From assembly GCF_964036645.1 (NCBI RefSeq), contig NZ_OZ038525.1, positions 1,411,501 through 1,475,500 on the forward strand: a stretch of 64,000 bases of DNA, read 5' to 3'. The stretch is from Tenacibaculum sp. 190524A02b. GTDB lineage: Bacteria > Bacteroidota > Bacteroidia > Flavobacteriales > Flavobacteriaceae. The notes beneath the pieces are model-generated. The model saw nothing but the letters and a program-made list of their open reading frames with translations. It was not told where the DNA came from and made no database searches. Position numbers and translations under genes: made by a program. This document shows, one piece after another, positions 1 to 8,577 of the stretch. Every line of letters starts with the position of its first letter. Within the stretch, counting starts at the first letter, position 1.

Positions 1-682
1 CAGCTCTTCTCAAATCCCATTGATAATTTTTATTATTAATATTCCCAAAATCAATATTGGTTAGAATAGCATCGCTTAAATTAATATCAACCATTTTATT
101 TTGATCTTTAACTGCAAAATAGGTATTCTCTATAGTATCATTTTTAAGCTGTTTGATTATTTCTTTAACTTGACTTTTTAACGATATCTCAACTGGAGGA
201 ATTGGTTTTATCAATTTTTGATTTGATATTTCTAAAAATGATATTAAAGCTTGTTCTCTTATTTTTGACGAGTAACGTGGGAAGCCATGTTCCTCTATAT
301 CATATAACTTTTCTTTAATTAATAATTTATGATTTTCTATATTAGAAAAGGCCTCTTGATAATTTTGCTGTTGAAGATAATAGTTTTGTTTTTCAATAAG
401 AAAATTAGATTTAGCCATTAAAAAAATTGTTAAAACCCCTACTAATAAACTTCCTGTAATAACCAAAGCTCCTGTTCTAGTAGGTAACAAATTCCATAAA
501 AAGGCTTTCAATGTAGCTATTCTTGTATATCTTAAGTCTCTAAGCCAATAAGACTTAAATAAATTAATTATAGATCTTATTAATCTATGTTCTTGAACAA
601 TTAGTTTTCTCTCTAGATTTCTTATTTCTTCACTCAGTTGTTCAATAGTTACACTTTCTATTTTCTTGTTTTCATTTTCCAT
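1..682 (-). CDS. membrane protein with pentapeptide-like repeats, C-terminus cut by window edge
   Basis: Open reading frame starting at ATG 682 and running off the left edge, so only about 227 N-terminal residues are visible. Residues 1-30 are charged and probably coiled coil. A hydrophobic stretch at about residues 75-93 (ALVITGSLLVGVLTIFLM) is a single membrane segment, followed by a Q/N-rich helix. The last visible part (NLSDAILTNIDFGNI) has the A(D/N)LxxTNF-like spacing of pentapeptide repeats, so the missing C-terminus may be a right-handed quadrilateral helix. Such proteins are often membrane-anchored adaptors; no enzymatic function can be assigned. The pentapeptide call rests on few repeats and is tentative. 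Confidence 0.6.
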   Translation of the reverse strand, partial: MENENKKIESVTIEQLSEEIRNLERKLIVQEHRLIRSIINLFKSYWLRDLRYTRIATLKAFLWNLLPTRTGALVITGSLLVGVLTIFLMAKSNFLIEKQNYYLQQQNYQEAFSNIENHKLLIKEKLYDIEEHGFPRYSSKIREQALISFLEISNQKLIKPIPPVEISLKSQVKEIIKQLKNDTIENTYFAVKDQNKMVDINLSDAILTNIDFGNINNKNYQWDLRRA

Positions 683-763
683 TTTTTAAAATTTTTAAAT
701 TAACCTCTATAACTTTTTTTAAAAATTATTTTTAGTTTTTTTTAGTATCCTAATTAGCCGTTT

Positions 764-1663
764 TTATTTTACATATACCGTTCTTAAACACCTATTTTTT
801 ATCCAATTAATTGAAATATTTAGCGGTTTTATTTTATTTGTATTATGTCCTAATGATGGAAATAAAACATATTCAAAAGGTTTATTTTTTAGTTTTAAAT
901 TATTAAGTTGTTCAATACACATTTTTACAGGAATTTGAATATCTTTTTCTCCAAATAACCAAAGAGCAGGAACAGAAATATCCTTCAAGTATTCTTTAGG
1001 ATCAGTAGCTTTAAATTGATACCTATCAGGGTCATTTTTAATATGCTCACGCGCTTCTTTTTCTGAATGATTTTCCCAAAAGTCTACTCTTCCATTTGTA
1101 TAAAATTGAAATCTTAATTGCTCTAAAGTAGTTATTGTTGGGCAACTAAACAAAACCATAAATTCTATTAATGAATTGTTATTAGCTACTATTGGCATTA
1201 TCCAACCAGCTTGACTTGCTCCTAAAAGACCAATGGATAGGTCTTTATTTTTTTTATGAAGTAGTTTTACAGCAGCATTAGCATCTTTTGCTAATAAGTT
1301 TAAGTTGTCAATACTAATATTATTAGTACCAACTTCTGGTCCTGCATAAACTCCTCCAGACTCACCTACTCCTCGTTTATCATAAGTTAGTACTGAAATA
1401 TTATGTTTTGCTAAGAATTCTGCTAGTTTTCTCATTCGAGGCACTCTATCTGACCCGTGCACTATTACAACTGCTGAATGTGGATATTTAGGGCTATAAA
1501 TTGTACCCGATAACTTAACACCTTCACTTTTAAAAATTACATTTTCTGTTTTTATAGCGTCTATAGATTTATGATTCTCTACATTTTCTATATTAGTTTT
1601 AGAAGTTTTATTATACGTACAACTAGTTATTATAATTAACAGATAAATAAGATTCGTTTTCAT
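764..1663 (-). CDS. alpha/beta hydrolase lipoprotein
   Basis: A 299-residue secreted serine hydrolase, probably an esterase or peptidase-like enzyme of the dienelactone-hydrolase type. The N-terminus is a lipoprotein signal with lipobox IITSC (Cys15). The oxyanion region is VIVHGSD (about 66-72), the nucleophile elbow is GASQAG (Ser150), the acid is probably the Asp in GEKDIQIP, and the His lies in SLGHNTN near the C-terminus, so the triad looks complete. It is predicted to sit on a membrane facing the periplasm. The substrate cannot be read from sequence. It stands alone on the minus strand, 146 bases downstream of the next lipoprotein gene. Confidence 0.85.
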   Translation of the reverse strand: MKTNLIYLLIIITSCTYNKTSKTNIENVENHKSIDAIKTENVIFKSEGVKLSGTIYSPKYPHSAVVIVHGSDRVPRMRKLAEFLAKHNISVLTYDKRGVGESGGVYAGPEVGTNNISIDNLNLLAKDANAAVKLLHKKNKDLSIGLLGASQAGWIMPIVANNNSLIEFMVLFSCPTITTLEQLRFQFYTNGRVDFWENHSEKEAREHIKNDPDRYQFKATDPKEYLKDISVPALWLFGEKDIQIPVKMCIEQLNNLKLKNKPFEYVLFPSLGHNTNKIKPLNISINWIKNRCLRTVYVK

Positions 1664-1809
1664 TCAAAGTATCTTTGTTTTGTTACAAAAATTAGACATG
1701 TCTAGTTTTAACTAGGTTACTATTTTTTATTCTTTTTAATTATACTAAACTTGTTAGTTATGATCTAAAAACTGTAAAACAAATCTTATTTTTATTTATC
1801 CTAAAAATG

Positions 1810-2388
1810 TTATCTCCATATAATTCTAATAACTTTTGAATTACTATTCTCAATATCTTCAATTGAATATTCTTCTTTATCTGGGCCATTATAATTTCCT
1901 AAAGACATTTCATAAATAATATTAGATTTTTTTTCATATAGGTAAATATGATAATGCTCTGTTATTACGCTCATGTTAGAACGTTTATTTTTAACATCTT
2001 TATAAGGCATTCCTATTTTTACTCCATACTGATCAGATAATTTGGACTCTTTATCCATCAATACTTCAGACAATACATTGCTTTGGATACTTACCGTTGT
2101 TAAAGCAATTTTATCACCAATTTTATATATATAATAATCCGGCCCATCTTGCGTGCCAATACTTTTAGATACTTTTAAGTTATTAAATGCTTTTTTTATT
2201 ACTGATTCTTCAATAGTCATTCCCTTCTTTAAATTAAGTTTTCCAAAAGAATTCTCTTTTAAAACTAATTCATTTGTACTTATTGAAGTGCTTGGTTCTA
2301 TTTTTTTTGAAGGAGCTTTTTCTGCTTTCTTATCAGTTTTACAAGAGGTTATTACTATAAAACTTAATATTAAAATTAATATTCTCAT
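1810..2388 (-). CDS. DUF1131-like lipoprotein
   Basis: A 192-residue lipoprotein with lipobox VITSC (Cys16) and a K/S-rich linker. From about residue 55 it matches, from memory, the pattern of the DUF1131 family (E. coli YfeY, a sigma-E regulated lipoprotein): a central KIGDK segment, the VKIGMPYKDV block, and a C-terminus ending in SKVIRIIWR, compared with SKIIWRR in YfeY. The function of that family is unknown beyond envelope-stress regulation in E. coli. The family call is recalled similarity, not a computed match. No obvious partner gene. Confidence 0.6.
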   Translation of the reverse strand: MRILILILSFIVITSCKTDKKAEKAPSKKIEPSTSISTNELVLKENSFGKLNLKKGMTIEESVIKKAFNNLKVSKSIGTQDGPDYYIYKIGDKIALTTVSIQSNVLSEVLMDKESKLSDQYGVKIGMPYKDVKNKRSNMSVITEHYHIYLYEKKSNIIYEMSLGNYNGPDKEEYSIEDIENSNSKVIRIIWR

Positions 2389-2476
2389 ATTTTAATTATC
2401 TAATCTAGTTGATAGTTACATATAAAAGGGTACATTAAAATTTAACCTAACTTTTATAAAATACTTTCTAACAAAT

Positions 2477-3208
2477 TTAACTTCTAGGTAATATTTTCAA
2501 TTCTGATTGAATTTCGTCATATAATTCGTTCTCCCAATTTATTCCATCTATTTTTGGGTATTCTGAGTTTATTCTAAAATCTCTTGGACTAATTATTATT
2601 TTAACTTTATTTCTAATTGCCTTTTGTGTTAGTACAAATACTTCTTCTATTGCCTCATCACCAATAGGTATACAACCTATTGTCACAGATTTACCATGTA
2701 TAAAAATATCACCTCCCATATCTGAAACACTTGGTAATTTAGTTTTTAACTTGTCAAAATCATTGGGATAGCTAACTTTAATTGAAAGGTAATACAAACT
2801 ATTTGGATTTAGATATTCAACTTTATATACTCCTTCAGGAATTTGCCTATCTCCTTCTTTTAGTTTGGGCCCCAAATTGCCGCTATAAGCCGTAAAAGGA
2901 TATTCTTTTATTAATTTAATTTCATTATGATTTTTTGAGTAAACTTGAAGTATTCTTTCTTCTTTGAATGCTACTAGAATTAACTCTTTAGGGTAACTCT
3001 TTTTGTATCCAACTATACCTAGTTTTTTTTCAAGACGACTCCAAACTTTATCTTCTATTTTATCTATCCTTGATTCAACAGTCTCCTTATTTTTAATTTT
3101 ATTTACAATTGGTAAATAAACAGATTTACTGTATTTAAAAAAGATGATAATTACAGTAACTAAACTTAATATTAAAACTAATTTTCTATTCATTTTTTTA
3201 GTAAGCAT
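2477..3208 (-). CDS. L,D-transpeptidase (YkuD/YafK-like)
   Basis: Peptidoglycan L,D-transpeptidase acting in the periplasm, linking stem peptides or anchoring proteins. The 243-residue protein has one N-terminal membrane segment (about 9-25). Its C-terminal catalytic domain carries the signature FIHGKSVTIGCIPIG, with His171 and nucleophile Cys179. The preceding IPEGVYKV and Y-rich segment fits the YafK subgroup. Two start codons are possible, 3208 or 3193 (MNRKLV); the second puts the membrane segment closer to the N-terminus. Upstream and downstream genes are not obviously related. Confidence 0.85.
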   Translation of the reverse strand: MLTKKMNRKLVLILSLVTVIIIFFKYSKSVYLPIVNKIKNKETVESRIDKIEDKVWSRLEKKLGIVGYKKSYPKELILVAFKEERILQVYSKNHNEIKLIKEYPFTAYSGNLGPKLKEGDRQIPEGVYKVEYLNPNSLYYLSIKVSYPNDFDKLKTKLPSVSDMGGDIFIHGKSVTIGCIPIGDEAIEEVFVLTQKAIRNKVKIIISPRDFRINSEYPKIDGINWENELYDEIQSELKILPRS

Positions 3209-3394
3209 TATGTATTTGGGCTACTAAACAAATTTTATGTAATTTACTTATCATTCAAATTAAAGTAAACTTTTTATATTCAATTTGTTTCTATAAATTA
3301 TCAAAAAATTGCCCTTGGTTTGTTATTTTTAGTTTTTAAACACACACCTTATCTCACTGTACTACAAACTATACCCTTTTTAGAATAAAGATTT

Positions 3395-3943
3395 TTACCC
3401 GTTAAATTCTTTAGCATATTCAACCATTCCATTTACTCCTTTAAGCCCATCTTCAACCAATTCAATTACCATGCAATTTTCTTTTGGTACTTCAAAAGGT
3501 AATTTGATTCCATATTTATCAGCTTGTTCATAACCAAATTTCGGGTAATAACTTTCATGGCCAAGAAGAATAATTGATTTATAACCTAATTCCCTCGCTT
3601 TATTATGAGAATGGGTTATCAATTTTCCACCGATACCTTTATTTTGAAACTCAGGAATTACAGAAACAGGAGCAAGAGCTAAAGAGTCAAATTCTTTCGT
3701 TTTGTTTTTAACTTTCACTTTAGTTATCAAAATATGCCCTACAATCTTTCCATTGACTTCTGCAACTATTGATAATTCAGGAATAAAAGCTTTTGATGTT
3801 CTTAATCTCTCTACTAAAAATTGTTCTTTATGATCTGTAAATTCTTCTTCTTTAAATGCTTTTTCTATTACACTAAAAACCTCTTTAAAGTCATTATTAT
3901 TTTCTTGTCTAATTATCATTCTATTTTCTTTTATATCTATCAT
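3395..3943 (-). CDS. GNAT-family N-acetyltransferase
   Basis: Acetyl-CoA dependent N-acetyltransferase of the YhbS-like type. The acetyl-CoA binding motif A is visible as VIPEFQNKGIGGKLI (Q-x-x-G-x-G) after the beta strand LALAPVSV. The fold ends with YYPKFGYEQA, typical of GNAT strand 6. Annotated from ATG 3943, but an internal ATG at 3919 (MIIRQEN) gives the canonical GNAT N-terminus and is probably the real start. Substrate unknown. Confidence 0.85.
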   Translation of the reverse strand: MIDIKENRMIIRQENNNDFKEVFSVIEKAFKEEEFTDHKEQFLVERLRTSKAFIPELSIVAEVNGKIVGHILITKVKVKNKTKEFDSLALAPVSVIPEFQNKGIGGKLITHSHNKARELGYKSIILLGHESYYPKFGYEQADKYGIKLPFEVPKENCMVIELVEDGLKGVNGMVEYAKEFNG

Positions 3944-3997
3944 GGGGCTGGTTTATTATTACACCTATGTATTAATTAGAGTTATTATAATATCCTT

Positions 3998-5056
3998 TTA
4001 ATATTTATACTTATTTTTCTTCATATTTTTAATCAACTTTCCTAATTTTTTACTCTTCTTTTTTCTTTCCTGAACATTTGATTCAAAATATAGTCTTTCT
4101 TTTTCCATTTTAAGAAAATTCTCATATAAATCAGAATCTAAAACACCTTTATCTAAAGCAACTAATACTGCACATTCATCTTCATTACTATGAGTACAAT
4201 CATTGTATTTACAACCTTGTGCGATGCTAAATATACTCTTAAATGTTGTTTCAAATCCATCAGCTGTATCTGTTATCCCAACTTCTCTCATTCCTGGATT
4301 GTCTATGAGAATTCCTTTTGGAAAAACTATCAATTCTCTATGTGTAGTAACATGCATTCCTCTGTCTATACTCTTACTAATTACACCAGTTTTCATCACT
4401 TTTTCTCCAACCACTGTATTAATTAATGTAGATTTCCCTACACCAGAAGAACCTAATAAACAATAAGTTTTACCACTAATTAATTTGGACTTTAACTTAT
4501 CAATTCCTCTTTTAGATTCACTACTTAAAGCAAGTACAAGAACATTTTTAATTCTCTTTTTTACTTGAGTTAGTATCTCCTCTAGTTTTACTTCTTCAAT
4601 TAAATCTATTTTACTCAGAATAATAATTGGTTCGATTTTAGAAGTATTACAAATAGTTAAATATCTCTCTAGTCGATTAATGTTAAAATCTCTATTAACA
4701 GATTGTATAATAAGTCCAACATCAATATTTGTTGCTATAATTTGAGTTTCTCCTTTTCTCCTAACTGCCTTTCTTTCTATAATTGAACTCCTAGGAAAAA
4801 CGTTATGAATTAATGCTTTCTGTTCATCATATTCTGAAATTGCTACCCAATCTCCAACAAAAGGTAACTCACTTATATTATCAACAGAGAATCTTAGATT
4901 CCCTGTAAGCATACAATCAAATTCGTTTAATTCAGTTTTAACAATGTATCGATCTTTATGTTCTAAAATTACTCTACCTACTTTAAAAGAATCTAATTTT
5001 TGCTCCTTTCTATAATTTTCTAATTTACTATTATATCCTAATGCTTCAATTGTCAT
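3998..5056 (-). CDS. rsgA: ribosome small-subunit-dependent GTPase A
   Basis: Cytoplasmic circularly permuted GTPase that helps late maturation of the 30S subunit. The 352 residues show an N-terminal OB fold, then the permuted order of GTPase motifs: G4 SKID (148-151), G1 P-loop GSSGVGKST (202-210), switch region THRELI, and G3 DNPG (252-255). A C-terminal zinc site uses Cys282, Cys287, His289 and Cys295. Length and motif order match RsgA (YjeQ). It is 55 bases downstream of the GNAT gene's start on the same strand. Confidence 0.95.
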   Translation of the reverse strand: MTIEALGYNSKLENYRKEQKLDSFKVGRVILEHKDRYIVKTELNEFDCMLTGNLRFSVDNISELPFVGDWVAISEYDEQKALIHNVFPRSSIIERKAVRRKGETQIIATNIDVGLIIQSVNRDFNINRLERYLTICNTSKIEPIIILSKIDLIEEVKLEEILTQVKKRIKNVLVLALSSESKRGIDKLKSKLISGKTYCLLGSSGVGKSTLINTVVGEKVMKTGVISKSIDRGMHVTTHRELIVFPKGILIDNPGMREVGITDTADGFETTFKSIFSIAQGCKYNDCTHSNEDECAVLVALDKGVLDSDLYENFLKMEKERLYFESNVQERKKKSKKLGKLIKNMKKNKYKY

Positions 5057-5239
5057 TTCTCTTATTTAGTTCAAATTGATAATATTCTATTAAACATTTG
5101 AATAATCAATCTTAATATTTACAATAAATCAAAAATAAAAACAATAATTAACAAATATTAAATAAAATATTTATAAATGTATACAAAACAAGTACTAATT
5201 TAACTTTTAAAAATTTCTTTTTACTTTCAATACAATCTA

Positions 5240-5827
5240 CTATCCATTTACTGAATATTTTATCAATTGCTTTATACATTCAGCGTTTAAACTAGAAGCA
5301 TAATCTACCTCTATTGTTTTCCATTTAGTGGTATCTGATATATTTTGTATTTGCACAATAAGTTCTCGTCTTTTGTTAAATTCTATTTTCCATTTTTTAA
5401 TAACTTCAGAACCATATTTATCAATCCATTGTTTTTCTTTTGGATTCTCAAAATGCTTTTTCATAAACTGATTAGGTTCACGTTGTTTAAAATACCATAT
5501 ACCTTGAAGCTCTATTTTGTCATTTTTTAAAACTTTTGTCAGTCCATCATATTGTTCTAACGTTCTTGGATATTCAGATAACAATATATTTCCACTAAAT
5601 GTTTGTAAGTTTCTTGATATAAATCTTCCTATAATTTCTTTTGTAAGCATTTCTCCATTTTCCACCAACTTCATCATTTCTTTTCCTAAATCATCATTAT
5701 TTCTCAATTGTTCTTTTAGGCAACTAGTTAAATTAAAAATAGAAGCATTTAACTCAGAAGCTAATGCTTTTTCAATTATATCTCTTGGAAATCTCCAATC
5801 GAAAAGAAGGATATTTAATTTTTTCAT
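5240..5827 (-). CDS. adenylate-kinase-like protein without a P-loop
   Basis: A 195-residue protein resembling nucleoside monophosphate kinases in its NMP-binding half: DLGKEMMKLVENGEMLTKEI (47-66) corresponds to the helix with TELGK and GELVPDE in adenylate kinase, and LSEYPRTLEQYDGL (83-96) to LDGFPRTLEQA. At the N-terminus, where the family has GxPGAGKGT, the sequence is LLFDWRFPRDI, with no glycine-rich loop or lysine. The arginines of the LID are also not recognisable. It is therefore probably not an ordinary kinase; nucleotide sensing or binding is possible. Stands alone. Confidence 0.6.
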   Translation of the reverse strand: MKKLNILLFDWRFPRDIIEKALASELNASIFNLTSCLKEQLRNNDDLGKEMMKLVENGEMLTKEIIGRFISRNLQTFSGNILLSEYPRTLEQYDGLTKVLKNDKIELQGIWYFKQREPNQFMKKHFENPKEKQWIDKYGSEVIKKWKIEFNKRRELIVQIQNISDTTKWKTIEVDYASSLNAECIKQLIKYSVNG

Positions 5828-5978
5828 TGTAATTTTTTAATTTCTTTCTAATATTATTTTTCTAAATAAGCTGTAATCTACTTATTGACGCTACTAGTAA
5901 ATATTAGCAGTAGCAACTATACATATACATACCAGGAGTATCAGAGTAAACTAGAAAATATTCTTAGCCTGCTTTTAT

Positions 5979-6692
5979 TTAAATTTTCGTTGTTTCTATT
6001 ACTAACTTTCTTTTATAATTTTCTATCCAATTAAGAACTATAAATGCTTTAAAATTCTCTCCTTTTATTTTCAATTCCTTATTCATTTTCTTGTATCGGA
6101 ACTTATCTCTAAGTTCTTTTTTTATTCTTTTATTGAAGTTGTTTTTTGCTTTATCATTATAAGGTTTAAGGTTTGTAACCTCTAAATTAGAATTCAAATT
6201 GACTTCATAAATCAAAGCTCCTTTGATTTCTTTTTTAAATAAGTTTGTGTTTAATTTTTCTTTTGTGTATTGTATAATATTTTGAGTTGTATTTTTATGA
6301 ATATTAGCTTTAGTCACCTCTCTCAATATTGATAATACTTTAAAAGTCGGAATATTTTTAGCTAAACAAAATGAAGTTACTAAAAATCCATTTTCATTTT
6401 TATATGCTAAAATGAAATACTCAAAGTTAATTTCAGGAATAAAACTACATGAACTACTCTCTTGACTTTCAATAAATAATTCTGTTTTTTTATTTCCAAC
6501 AAACTGTTCTATGACTTCATACTCCACTTTATAAAACTCTTCAAAATCACTTACTTTTTTTAAAGAAGTAAACTTTATAATTCCAATAAATTCAATACCG
6601 GAAAAAGCATTTGTTAGTCTTAATTGAGAACAACTACAACCAAAACTTGTAACGGTAGATAGTAAGAAAATTATTAATATTATCTTTTTCAT
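5979..6692 (-). CDS. secreted protein with N-terminal CxC, NTR/TIMP-like
   Basis: Start chosen at ATG 6692, giving a clean signal peptide (MKKIILIIFLLSTVTSFG); a longer frame to 6749 would begin inside the upstream gene. The mature end begins CSCSQ followed by a stretch like ADxVFIGxI (SGIEFIGIIKFTSL), an arrangement seen in TIMP/netrin-type (NTR) modules of Bacteroidota proteins. A Cys pair (SSSCSF, TSFCLA) could make disulfides. The C-terminal half (GALIYEVNLNSNLEVTNL) faintly resembles a TonB C-terminal domain. Seven bases follow the end of the putative anti-sigma gene, so it may belong to that operon. Function unknown. Confidence 0.6.
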   Translation of the reverse strand: MKKIILIIFLLSTVTSFGCSCSQLRLTNAFSGIEFIGIIKFTSLKKVSDFEEFYKVEYEVIEQFVGNKKTELFIESQESSSCSFIPEINFEYFILAYKNENGFLVTSFCLAKNIPTFKVLSILREVTKANIHKNTTQNIIQYTKEKLNTNLFKKEIKGALIYEVNLNSNLEVTNLKPYNDKAKNNFNKRIKKELRDKFRYKKMNKELKIKGENFKAFIVLNWIENYKRKLVIETTKI

Positions 6693-6699
6693 CACTTCA

Positions 6700-7104
6700 C
6701 TATTCAATATTCCTAACAAAGTAATTTTTAAGAAAATAGATTTGCACAAAAATTAGCAACATCGCAAAAAAGCAAGCATACACCATAGCGTTAGATACCG
6801 TAATATGTTCAAATACATTAAGAGAAGACCAATCTAACTCAGGTGTGTACTTAGACCAACCAAACTCCTTAAGAGATTTACCATTGGCTACATATACTAA
6901 AGAAGCAATTAACCCTAATACCAATACAAACCACCCTTTTTTAGAAATTAATGGCGTAACCTTATATACCGCTTTATTCTCTTGCTTTTCAATGGCTTTT
7001 AAAATAGTAGCGGTAAAATCAATGGAAGGTTTAGCTACTTCTAGCTCCTGCATATACTTTTTAGCAAAAGCATCTAACTCCTCTATGTGTTTATTTTCTC
7101 CCAT
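6700..7104 (-). CDS. membrane protein cotranscribed with ECF sigma factor, putative anti-sigma factor
   Basis: A 134-residue protein with a soluble N-terminal segment of about 50 residues and two membrane helices (about 57-72 and 106-125). Its start overlaps the end of the sigma factor gene by 14 bases, the usual arrangement for a translationally coupled sigma/anti-sigma pair. No zinc-type HxxxCxxC motif is present. The role as sigma regulator is inferred from position and topology only. Confidence 0.6.
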   Translation of the reverse strand: MGENKHIEELDAFAKKYMQELEVAKPSIDFTATILKAIEKQENKAVYKVTPLISKKGWFVLVLGLIASLVYVANGKSLKEFGWSKYTPELDWSSLNVFEHITVSNAMVYACFFAMLLIFVQIYFLKNYFVRNIE

Positions 7105-7669
7105 ATTGTTTTATTAATTCAGGTTCAACATTCTTTTTAACTACTGTTAAAAGTCGTTTTCTTGCTCGGTGGAGCTTTACTTTTACATTCGCTTCAGATA
7201 ATTCTGTTACTTCCATAATTTCCTTTAAACTTAATTCTTTAAAATAAAACAGCCAAAGTATAGAACGTTCTTCTTCGGGTAACTGTAATAAGCATTCATT
7301 AATAATTACCGCTCGTTCCTTTCGTTCTATACCTTCTAAAACGCTGTCTGTTGCTTTTATTTTATGAAGCGTAACTTCATCAATAGTATCAGTATTATAC
7401 TTTTCTTTCCTCTTTTTTAAAGCATCTAAACAATTTCTATACGCTATTTTATACAACCAAGTAGAAAATTTAGAATCGCCTTTAAAATTGGCTAAGTACT
7501 TATAGGCTTTTATAAAAGTATCCTGACTTACTTCTTCTGCTTCTTCTCTACTCTTTAGCATTTTTACTGCCAATGTAAATACCAATACCTTGTAATTATC
7601 TACAAGATAGGCATAAGCATTTGCATCACCATTCAGTACTTTTTCTATGTAAAACTGATCGTTAATAAT
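7091..7669 (-). CDS. ECF-type RNA polymerase sigma factor
   Basis: Extracytoplasmic-function sigma factor that redirects RNA polymerase to stress or envelope genes. Region 2 is seen as AEEVSQDTFIKAYKYL and FSTWLYKIAYRNCLD, region 4 as LPEEERSILWLFYFKELSLKEIMEVTELSEANVKVKLHRARKRL in several blocks. The first NTG codon in frame is TTG 7585, but the frame upstream encodes a normal sigma N-terminus (DQFYIEKVLNGD, AYLVDNYK) back to a stop at 7702. No ATG, GTG or TTG lies in that extension; ATT at 7669 or 7666 is the best-placed start. Followed by a coupled putative anti-sigma gene. Confidence 0.88.
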   Translation of the reverse strand: MINDQFYIEKVLNGDANAYAYLVDNYKVLVFTLAVKMLKSREEAEEVSQDTFIKAYKYLANFKGDSKFSTWLYKIAYRNCLDALKKRKEKYNTDTIDEVTLHKIKATDSVLEGIERKERAVIINECLLQLPEEERSILWLFYFKELSLKEIMEVTELSEANVKVKLHRARKRLLTVVKKNVEPELIKQYGRK

Positions 7670-7757
7670 AGTTGTTTTATCCCTTTGACTTTTGTAGTTT
7701 TAAAAAGGTTACAAAAAAATTGTATTATTTTTTTTAAAATTTAGTGTAACCTTTTTT

Positions 7758-7765
7758 TAGGTTTG
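7758..7765 (+). promoter_or_regulatory. Bacteroidota -7 box TAGGTTTG
   Basis: TAGGTTTG fits the Bacteroidota -7 consensus TAnnTTTG and lies 47 bases before the start of the small membrane protein at 7813. No clear TTTG -33 element is seen at the expected distance, so the call is tentative. Confidence 0.4.
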
Positions 7766-7812
7766 ACTGTCATACCCACAAACAATTAAAAATAATTATT
7801 AAATTTTAAAAT

Positions 7813-8160
7813 ATGGAAGCAGCAGTAGTATTTATGTTTTTATTCGCAATTATATTTGGTATTTGCTATTTATACTTTTCAACACGTAATAAAGAACGAT
7901 TGGCTCTTATTGAAAAAGGTGTTGATGCCAAGATATTTATGACAGGAGAAAAAAGAAAATCTACCTTTACTTGGCGTGTAGTAATCTTAAATATATCTTT
8001 ATTATTAATGGGTATTGGTTTAGGAGTGTTTTTAGCATTGCTTATTAATACCTATACCACTATTGATGAAGATCCTTTATACCCAGCAATGGTATTTTTA
8101 ATGGGTGGTGCTGGTTTATTTCTTGGTTTTAATCTTACTAAAAATTTAGATAAGGAGTAA
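7813..8160 (+). CDS. DUF6249-like small membrane protein
   Basis: A 115-residue protein with an N-terminal membrane helix (about 4-22), a short basic cytoplasmic stretch RNKERLALIEKGVDA, and two more helices (about 55-77 and 90-107). The RKERxALIEKG block is what I associate with DUF6249 proteins, which are often found beside ECF sigma genes in Bacteroidota; here it is divergent from the sigma operon. It could be a sigma-regulated membrane component. Function unknown. Confidence 0.7.
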   Translation: MEAAVVFMFLFAIIFGICYLYFSTRNKERLALIEKGVDAKIFMTGEKRKSTFTWRVVILNISLLLMGIGLGVFLALLINTYTTIDEDPLYPAMVFLMGGAGLFLGFNLTKNLDKE

Positions 8161-8194
8161 AATAAGTTTTAATACGTTTTTTAGTTCCTCAAAA

Positions 8195-8515
8195 CCTTTT
8201 CACCTGAATTCAATTATTATAGCTAAAAATTAGCTTTTAAACTACTTAATGTCAATTCGAGTATTTTTTATGAAGTGATAACGGAATAAAAATGTATCGA
8301 GAACAATCTCGAAGACGAAAACTTCTCGATATAAAATTATTTTCCATTTTATTGCAAATAATTTCACTCGAATTGACATTCATTTTCACCTGAATTAGAT
8401 TATTATCAATGCTAAAAAACCAGCTTTTAAACACCTGAATGTCAGTTCAATTATTTTTTATAACGTGATAATTGAATAAAAAATATACCAGAATAATTCC
8501 GAAGATGAAAACTTT
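8195..8515. repeat. two imperfect direct copies of a ~130-base intergenic repeat
   Basis: Copy A at about 8195-8325 and copy B at about 8381-8515 share TTTTCACCTGAATT, AGCTTTTAAAC, an AATGTCA(A/G)TTC block, TTTTTTATxAxGTGATAA, and CGAAGA(C/T)GAAAACTT in the same order. They lie in a 650-base gene-free stretch between the membrane protein (stop 8160) and the HU-like gene (start 8811). Probably a dispersed extragenic element; no coding sequence is convincing here. Confidence 0.7.
8248..8380. repeat. long interrupted inverted repeat (perfect 15-base arms)
   Basis: Arms 8248-8262 (AATGTCAATTCGAGT) and 8366-8380 are exact reverse complements. Further inside, AATAAAA(A)TG (8285-8294) pairs with CATTTTATT (8345-8353), and 8295-8303 (TATCGAGAA) pairs with 8323-8331. 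A transcript of either strand would form one long three-part hairpin. The element overlaps copy A of the direct repeat and resembles dispersed palindromic elements of flavobacteria as I remember them. Confidence 0.75.
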
Positions 8516-8577
8516 CATTCAGACTTTTTTTATTAGCTAATAAACGACTGTATATCTTTACTTAAGTAAAATGTATA

